Positions 57,901-64,000 of a stretch of 64,000 nt of DNA are shown one piece after another. Each line of letters begins with the position of its first letter. Position 1 is the stretch's first letter. The stretch covers positions 96,392 to 160,391 of the forward strand of contig SZWC01003874.1 in NCBI GenBank assembly GCA_023375785.1, read 5' to 3'. The DNA comes from Penium margaritaceum. Its lineage: Eukaryota; Streptophyta; Zygnematophyceae; Desmidiales; Peniaceae. The notes under the pieces were generated by a model, which did no database searches, had not been told where the DNA came from, and saw only the letters and a list, made by a program, of their open reading frames with translations. The translations under genes and the position numbers were made by a program.

Positions 57901-59446
57901 TCGCGAGGTTGGCGGCGTCGGTCCTCACCACATCGGCAAGGACCTTGGTACGGAGAAGGTACAGGTCCTCCTCCCTATTGCCACGTGCAATTACCTCGCC
58001 GTCCCCCTCCTTCCGGATGATGGCCTCCTTCTTGTTGAAGAGCACCTCGAGCCCCTTGTCGGTAAGGCGGCTTACTGACAGCAGGTTTGCTCCAAAGTTG
58101 GGCATGTGGAGCACGTCGTAGATGGTGCACGGAATGACTTTCCCGTTCACCACCGACTCAATGTGAACATTGCCTTCGCCCGCGGCCAACTCTGTTTTGC
58201 CGTTGGCCACTGTCATGCGCCGCTCGGTGGCGCCGTAGGTGACGAATGCCACCCGGTTGCATTGAGTGTGGCGGTCTGATCCGGAGTCGATCACAGTGAC
58301 TTCCGGATCTGTCAAGTCGGTAGACTCCCTGGCCATCATGGCTTGGGTGTCCTTCTTCCCGCCCTTCCTGGACTGGTCCGACTTCTTGTTGGGACAGTTG
58401 CGTGCATAGTGGCCCTGTTTGCCACAATTGTAGCACTCCCCCTTGTTGTCACCTCTCTTGGTGCCCTGGTTGGCACCCTTCCCCTTCTTGCCTCCCCCTC
58501 CACCTTGAGGGCGGACGGCATAGGCGGAAGTTGATATCGCCCCACTCTCTCTCCCACCACGCCGCATCCATTCGTTGCGGACGTACTCAGCCACCTTCGG
58601 GTACTTCAGCTCATCGGCGGACCAGCCGCCTACGACGGTGATCATGGGACTCCNGGTGTCCTTCTTCCCGCCCTTCCTGGACTGGTCCGACTTCTTGTTG
58701 GGACAGTTGCGTGCATAGTGGCCCTGTTTGCCACAATTGTAGCACTCCCCCTTGTTGTCACCTCTCTTGGTGCCCTGGTTGGCACCCTTCCCCTTCTTGC
58801 CTCCCCCTCCACCTTGAGGGCGGACGGCATAGGCGGAAGTTGATATCGCCCCACTCTCTCTCCCACCACGCCGCATCCATTCGTTGCGGACGTACTCAGC
58901 CACCTTCGGGTACTTCAGCTCATCGGCGGACCAGCCTCCTACGACGGTGATCATGGGACTCCAGCTGTCCGGCAGGGCCAGGAGGAGGATCATGGCTTCC
59001 AGCTGAGGGTCGACCTTCCATCCGGTGGCTACGCACTCGACAGTGAGGGACTCAATCTGCTGCAGGATCTCCATGATGTCATCGCCTTCGTTGGCTCGGA
59101 GGGTGACGAGCCTCTTGAAGACGAAGAGCTGGTTAGCAAGGTTAGTGGATTGATAGATGGTGCAGAGTTTCTTCCAGGCCTCTGCGGCCTCCGTACATCC
59201 TTGGATGAGGGAGCGCTGCGTCGGAGCAAGCGCATACACCAACAAAGCAAGCGCCTTCTTGTTGCGCTTCTTGTACGCTTCCACTTCCTCCGGCGTCGCG
59301 GTATCCGGAGGGGCAGTTTCTTCACCCTTGACGAGCTCAAGCAGGCCCTTGTCATCAAGGAAGACCTCAAACTCCCACCTCCAAAGGTGGAAGCCAAGCC
59401 CGTCGAACTTGGAGACGCCAATACTCTCTTGCTCGGTCGGTGCCAT
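54908..59446 (-). pseudogene. E3 gag-pol polyprotein, one frame with four TAG stops
   Basis: ATG 59,446, only about 50 nt after the primer site. Gag: GVSKFDGLGFHLWRWEFEVF, LDDKGLLELVKGEE, zinc knuckle CYNCGKQGHYARNCPNKK. Protease TVIDSGSDRHTQCN. GAG-pre-integrase DLWHRRLCHI; integrase VVHTDVCGPFE, FRSDNGGEYEG, QNGVAERANRTILN. Gln-rich linker near 56,690. RT: VAKGYAQRKGEQYDETFAPV, ALYGLKQVPLMWY, LYVDDLILVSS (YVDD 55,981-55,970); RNase H VGYSDADWAGDVDDRKSTSG, SSTEAEYIALAEAAKEA. The frame runs on into the 3' LTR and ends at 54,908. Stops: 57,546 region, 57,403 region (at the Gln of SPQQNG), and two near 56,665 inside a Gln run. No frameshift seen. The N at 58,654 sits in a duplicated stretch. 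Confidence 0.95.
58346..58962 (-). other. Probable assembly duplication around N at 58,654
   Basis: 58,346-58,653 and 58,655-58,962 are 308-bp direct repeats with one mismatch seen, separated by a single N. The repeat doubles the gag end and zinc knuckle, which no copia gag needs. Unit plus N is 309, a multiple of three, so the frame happens to stay open. Confidence 0.85.
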
Positions 59447-59496
59447 GGCGCGCGGCGGTAGCGTGAATGTTGTAGAGCTCGGGTCCTTCTAGGCAC

Positions 59497-59511
59497 GTGG
59501 GCCCATAACCC
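59497..59511 (-). other. E3 primer-binding site for an internal initiator-tRNA fragment
   Basis: On the plus strand GTGGGCCCATAACCC lies two bases from the 5' LTR. This is the anticodon-arm sequence of plant initiator tRNA-Met (anticodon CAT within GGGCCCATAACCC), so the minus-strand genome would pair with a cleaved tRNA half instead of the tRNA 3' end. No TGGTATCAGAGC site is present here. Confidence 0.8.
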
Positions 59512-59513
59512 TT

Positions 59514-60238
59514 TGTTGGCTCTAGTGGGTGTGGAGGCACCCTCAGGGATGCCTAGCTCTTGCTGATGCATGCTACCAATGTTTGGTGCAGCCAATGGAC
59601 GCCTTTGGTGAAGAGCGTGGAGCACAAGGATCACGGATGTGAGTGGGCAGAACACGTCGCATTCAGTAGAACTGAATCGAAACACAATTTTGTTAGTTAG
59701 CACAGTAAGATTACATCAGATCCTTATAGCCTATTCTCTGAGCTTTCCAACGCATCCAAGCACGCCCAAAACAGAGCAGTAGAGCCCCTGCTACGGCCGT
59801 CGAAGTAACCCTTGGTGGAGCTGCCCACCTTGCCTTGCACTCTAGGCAACGGGAGGCGCTTCGACGATGACCCGTCGAAGCGCCTTTCCTCGCCCAGAAG
59901 TCAAGGAGAAGTTCACCCTGGTCAAGGAGAACTCTCTGGTTGCTTCCTTTATGGCCCTGGTGCATTTGGAGCTCGTTGGGGACGAACTCGGATCACTGGT
60001 GGTGGATTATCCCGCCACCCATGGCACGTACCAGATTCCACCCCCCAAACACCCGATTTTCGGGCTAGGCTAACTTTCTGAATACTCACTCAAATTGAGC
60101 GATTCAAAGCTCGATCCTGCATGGAAAAATCCAAGGAATCCAAATCTAAAGTCAGATCAGGTGTTCGACTACTCCTCAGTGGTCAAACCAGGAAATACAC
60201 TCAACGGCACTCATGGCAAGGGGCATACCATGTCAACA
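59514..60238 (-). repeat. E3 5' LTR
   Basis: 725 bp, TGTTGGCTC...GTCAACA; the pair of 54,221-54,945. Confidence 0.97.
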
Positions 60239-60734
60239 GGTAGGACCACCTGAGAGGCCACCCGTACGCGGGCCATGACCCTCCCTACGACTGTTGTAAA
60301 ACATTGCACTGCCTTCGGAGCGTCCTCTGGGTTCGCAGTGCCGCCAGCAGGCACGCCCTGCTCCACTAGAGCGTCTGTCTGCTGTCCTTCGTGCTCCTCG
60401 TCGTCGTCAGAGGCCTCGCTAGGGGAATCATCCGTGCAGTCATCATCGGTTGCCATGCGCTCCATGCCCGGGATTCCTCCACGTGACTGCCGACGCGCCC
60501 GTGGCGTTCGCCAGCGACGACCTGCTGCGACAGCAGCTCGAAAGCTTGCTGCATGTCCAGTAGGCTCGATCGGATGTTATTTTGTTCGTCGAGCAGCCTG
60601 GAGATTGCACGAGTGCGTGGACTGGTGGCGCGACTACCGTTCGCTGTGTCCATGGCTCCAGTACCAGCAGCGAAGGAGACCACGTCCTTTTTGGGCTCCC
60701 CTGTCCCCTCCGTCTGCGAGGCCTTGGGCGGCAT
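60239..60734 (-). pseudogene. H2 gag N-terminal piece
   Basis: ATG at 60,734: MPPKASQTEGTGEPKKDVVS, then a helical, heptad-like stretch AISRLLDEQNNIRSSLLDMQ, QAFELLSQQVV. The frame breaks near 60,360; acidic and Ala-rich remnants (PEDAPKAVQCFTTVVG) continue to the E3 insertion point and the gene resumes at 54,220. The helical N-terminus plays the same structural part as the coiled coil of M1 gag. Confidence 0.75.
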
Positions 60735-60739
60735 GACTA

Positions 60740-61468
60740 TGTTGTTGTTGCTGATGTCTGCTGCTGTCAGCTGCTGCTGGCCGTTGCCGCCACCACCACC
60801 GACACTGCTTTCCGCGGCTGTTCGCTGCTGCCACTGCCGCTCCTGGTGCTGCTGTCACTGCTATTGCGGCTGTGGTGGCCCCTAGTGCTGTGGCGGCCAA
60901 GGCCTCAGCCGCGGCGGCTGTTGCTGCTGCTGCTGCCGCTGTCACTGCTGCCGCCACTACCGCTGCCGCAGCTGCCGCCGCTGCCGTTGCTGCCGCCGCT
61001 GCCACCGCTGCCACCGCTGCCGTCGCTGCCGTCTCCGCCGCCGCTACAGCCGCCGTTGCCGCCGCCTGCCGGCCGCAAGCCACTGGCCGCTGCGGGCTGC
61101 CTGCCGACCGGCGCGCCGGCCGGTCACTGCCGGCCGGCCGCTGCCGCTGCCCGCTGCGCATCGGCCACCGGCCGCTGCCCGCGGCCCACTGCCTGCGGCC
61201 CGCCGGCGCGCTGCTCGCCGGCCGCTGCCCGCTGGCTCGCTGCCCGTCGGCCCGCCGACCGCTAGCCGCTGGCAGCCGCCCGCGGGATGCGGCCTGCGGC
61301 GTGGCAGCGTGGGTCGCGCCTCTCAGCCACAGTTGCGGTCGCTCTTGCGGACGCTGCTGCTTTCGCTGTCGCTTACGCTCACGTCACCCCGTGATGTGAT
61401 GGGTGGTGGGTCCTCCCTGAACCGGTGCTGCGTCCCTGCTGTGCAGCCATGTGAGAGCGGTCTCGCGT
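60740..61468 (-). other. CTG-rich leader of H2
   Basis: GCTGCTGCCGCTG-type repeats giving spurious Ala/Leu-rich frames on both strands. Lies between the H2 primer site and gag. The part 61,060-61,270 is rich in GCCGGCCG-type palindromes. Confidence 0.6.
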
Positions 61469-61480
61469 GCTCTGATACCA
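61469..61480 (-). other. H2 primer-binding site
   Basis: GCTCTGATACCA, complement TGGTATCAGAGC, directly abutting the putative LTR start TGAGAAGC at 61,481. Confidence 0.9.
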
Positions 61481-61980
61481 TGAGAAGCTTCCTGGAAGCT
61501 CCCTGATTAGATTGCCAACCCACTGTGTGAGACACCAAGCAGGAAACGGTAAGGGTCTAGTCAGACGACGCACACAGGCGTCAAGTGCTTATCCACAGAA
61601 AGCACATGCAAGGAGAGCTACACAAATGAGGCACACCCACATAAATAGGGGCGACCGCTCTCGGTTCGCAACACACACTAGGGTAGTGTTTCGTTGTGCC
61701 TCAGCCAGCCATAAAACGGAAACAATCATAACTCTGTGCCAACATGTCGGAATCAGGTGCCGTCTGAACGGCTAGAACTAGAGTCTGAAGTACTACAACC
61801 CTACAGCAAGCACACACAGAGATGCTGCACCCCATTGCAGGCCGTCGAGCCCCTTACGGGGCTCCACTCCGCACGATGCCGCCAAGCGCCAGCAGAGCTC
61901 GGCCGCCGTCGGGCCCACCTCAGGCATCTGCACATGGATGGACATGAGCCGACAGGTCACAGTGGTCCGTGAGGGCACCC
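61481..61980 (-). repeat. Putative H2 5' LTR (right limit uncertain)
   Basis: Starts TGAGAAGCTTCCTGGAAGCT next to the primer site and resembles the Z LTR at 918. The matching 3' LTR was lost with the left end of H2, so the right edge cannot be fixed. Confidence 0.5.
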
Positions 61981-61984
61981 ATCA

Positions 61985-62600
61985 ACAACAGGAAGATGGT
62001 TGAGAAGAGGGCGGAAGAGAAGAAAAAGGGTAGGGAAAGTCTTGGACTGGTTTAAATCTGCTTAAGACACAAACCATGTCCGGTTTAAAATGATGCCACC
62101 AAAGAATAATTTTATTCCTTGGAGTGCGTGCAATGTCAATGGTTTGAAGTCCGGAGTTAAACGACACTGACGCACACATGAAAATTTTCTCAGGTCCCCT
62201 GATGGCTACCAGGTAAGGATGTCGAGATGCGCTAAACATTAGCTGGGGACTATTGAAGTTGCACTTCATGTGATCCAGAGAAAGAAGTATGTATGAAAGT
62301 GTCGCGCAGACTAGTCTACATCCAACACAATGCAACACTCTTGTTGGCCTTCCCACAGCTAACCACAGGTGGTGCATCCACGTAGACAGTTTACAGAATA
62401 ACCTCTTCAGTCAGGACATTAGTTATGCAGTTTCTGATCATTCTCCTCCACTTATCACTCGTCACTTGGAGCAGGCCCGCAGTTGCATGCAGTAAAAATC
62501 TGGATACCAAGCATCAGAATTTCATGTCCCAGAACCTACATAGCTCTACCCATTACCATCCACACTGGTGGCCTTTGCTGTGTCTTCCTCAGCCTTGCCT
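61985..62600. other. No gene seen
   Basis: Unique-looking, moderately AT-rich sequence between the H2 LTR and the PAN/Apple gene. It may hold further exons or the 3' end of that gene, but no domain or clear splice pair is visible. Confidence 0.4.
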
Positions 62601-64000
62601 TTACTTTGGGCAGAAGGATCTCTTCACGGTATCTTGTGGTGACCGCCTGTACAAGGCACACCCTCGGAACTTTCCAGTCTGTGTGCACACGGGAACTTTG
62701 TTTCCCAGGCATGCACACTGGTACGAGAGCCGAAAGCTCACGCAGTATGCCTGACGGTAACAGGTGCCACCGTTAGGGCACGACCCTGGACCACGGGACA
62801 CTCCTCGGACGCAGGAATTTCCACAGAAGGCACCTGCTCATGATTTCAACCACAGAGGTGGAAGCACAGTTGTACACCATTGGATCTTATGAGAACAGCA
62901 CTGTTTGACACAGAAGAATCCACATCCCATGTTCTAATCGATCCCAATCTTGCGGACATGGTCATCACATTCTTTCTGAAACACATGCACCTCAGGAATA
63001 CACCCTTTTGAGTGGCGGGCTCTGTCTGGGAGAGAGACAATCCGTCTCCCTCCCACTGCAGAGCTGATTGTGGTGAAGTGCAGCAAAGGAAGTCACATAT
63101 GCCTGCTTCTGGAATTCCATTCACAAGTCCCATTTCCACCCAAAGAAGACTGAAACACTTGCTCATGCCCATGCACGAGCAGAATCCCTCCCACTCATGA
63201 ATGCTGGGGAAATGTCTATGATCAGTGCCGCAAGTGTTTCAAATAGCCACATGCTTTGAAGAAACTCACCAGGCTTTCGAAGTCCTGATACAACCAGTGG
63301 GCGGTTGGTGTTCAGCTGCACAGTGTATTCGCCAACGCTGGTGAAGAGGAGACACCTTTGGGACACTGGGGCTGCTGGATCATAAGTGAATGCTTGGCAC
63401 TGAGAGGTGGTCCAGCAGAGCTTGCAGCAGTCACAGAGAGATATGGCCTCTGATCTGCTCAAAGGCGTGCCCAGATACTTCACTCCACGGATCAGGTCGC
63501 ATGCTGCAAACAGGAAGAGAAAAAAACTAGCATTGAATGAAGCAGTTGGGCTTAACAATTGAGAGGAAAATGGGAAGAGGATGTAGCGGCGTTCACACGT
63601 GATGGCAGCAAGAGCTTGTGGTGACTCATGTGGTTGCTGCAGCGTCTCCACCTAGCAGGATGTTGCGGTGTTCACACACAACACCTTCTGACGAAAGCCA
63701 AGAAGAAAGCCACCTGTCACGTCCTCAGACCAGCAGCTTCACTGCCGTTTTGCCAGCCACCTATCATATCCCATGATAGGCGGCTTTGGAGAACGGACAG
63801 GAAATCTAGATTACTTGTAGAAAGAAGCTGTGCAATTCATCTCCTGCGGCAGGAGGCATGATGGAGGCAGGCCGTTAAGTACAGTGAACAGGTGCAGGCC
63901 CTCACATACATGGAACAGGTGGAGGTGGTGGCGATTTTGGTTGCAGCTGCTGTGGAGGTGGAGGGACTGGCAAGGGTGGTGGAGGAAGTGAGGGTGGATG
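62601..64000 (-). CDS. PAN/Apple and EGF-like domain protein, partial gene
   Basis: Minus-strand gene running off the right edge. Exon a (64,000-63,910) is proline-rich (SLPPPPLPVPPPPQQLQPKS) and ends at donor GTATGTGAG. Exon b (63,503-63,270, acceptor CTGTTTGCAG, donor GTGAGTTTC) encodes a PAN/Apple-type module: CDLIRGVKYLG, ISLCDCCKLCWTTSQCQAFT, RCLLF. Exon c begins after an AG near 62,845 and encodes an EGF-like module: CGNSCVRG, GSCPNGGTCYRQAYC, SYQCACLGNKVPVC; its frame is open to TAA at 62,601, but a donor may end it earlier. All three junctions are phase 1 and join in frame. Such modules are extracellular and bind protein or carbohydrate; signal peptide and any membrane segment are outside what I can place. 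The call is by motif. Confidence 0.65.
63270..63503 (-). other. PAN/Apple exon, phase 1-1
   Basis: 234 bp, 78 codons' worth, bounded by canonical AG and GT. Six or more cysteines in Apple-like spacing (C...C-x-CC-x2-C-x5-C-x-F...C-L). Being symmetric, it can be added or lost without changing the frame. Confidence 0.7.

Larger units (their letters stand above)
54221..60238 (-). mobile_element. Copia LTR retrotransposon E3, nearly intact
   Basis: Two 725-bp LTRs (54,221-54,945 and 59,514-60,238), TGTTG...CAACA, with a perfect target duplication GGTAG (54,216-54,220 and 60,239-60,243). One minus-strand gag-pol frame, a purine tract and an unusual primer site. LTR copies differ at roughly 25 positions by eye. 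The only interruptions in the long frame are TAG codons and an assembly duplication at 58,654. Confidence 0.97.

Noticed and set aside
1-64000. CRISPR arrays, rRNA genes, tRNA genes
   Set aside because: No regularly spaced identical repeats with unique spacers, no rRNA core sequences. tRNA-like matches are primer sites of LTR elements, not folded tRNA genes.

Overview
The window is a retrotransposon-dominated stretch of a large eukaryotic genome: spliced genes, LTR retrotransposons of the Ty1/copia and Ty3/gypsy (chromovirus) types, no bacterial features. The primer-binding sites of five elements match the 3' end of initiator tRNA-Met in its plant form (TGGTATCAGAGC or one-base variants), and a sixth matches the anticodon arm of the same tRNA in its plant form. 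That, with stop-codon decay of the CAG->TAG and CGA->TGA kind, points to the green lineage. A large-genome streptophyte alga such as a charophyte is my best guess; it is not proven and another alga or protist is possible.

Region 1-27.0 kb is one multi-layer nest. A minus-strand copia element (H1) survives as three separated pieces of a single integrase/RT gene (25,642-26,985; 19,762-19,924; about 2,150-2,917). It was split by a plus-strand copia element (P1, 2,916-19,761) and by a minus-strand chromovirus (C1, 19,925-25,641). P1's own left LTR was split by another minus-strand copia element (M1, 3,003-11,264). M1 carries an unusual extra reading frame between its LTR and gag, ending in a membrane-spanning segment; remnants of the same frame occur in a second element (Cf) near 41 kb.

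Region 27.0-34.1 kb is mainly non-transposon DNA. It holds a cluster of long near-perfect hairpins (27.78-28.22 kb), an assembly gap (28,482-28,569) and a two-exon gene for a membrane-anchored Ser/Thr-type protein kinase on the minus strand (30,231-32,752).

Region 34.1-62 kb is again nested retrotransposons. Complete copia element A (34,648-40,050, duplication GATGA) lies in the gag of decayed element Cf. Then come 5'-truncated copia B1 (about 41,660-46,765) and copia host H2 (about 46,766-61,980), whose gag was split twice: by TG1 (50,068-53,940), a gag-only non-autonomous LTR element with an intact 243-codon frame, and by E3 (54,221-60,238, duplication GGTAG), a nearly intact copia element that appears to be primed by an internal tRNA fragment. 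The right edge (62,601-64,000) holds part of a minus-strand spliced gene for a secreted or receptor-like protein with a proline-rich stretch, a PAN/Apple domain and an EGF-like domain. All introns that can be placed in this gene and in the kinase gene are phase 1.
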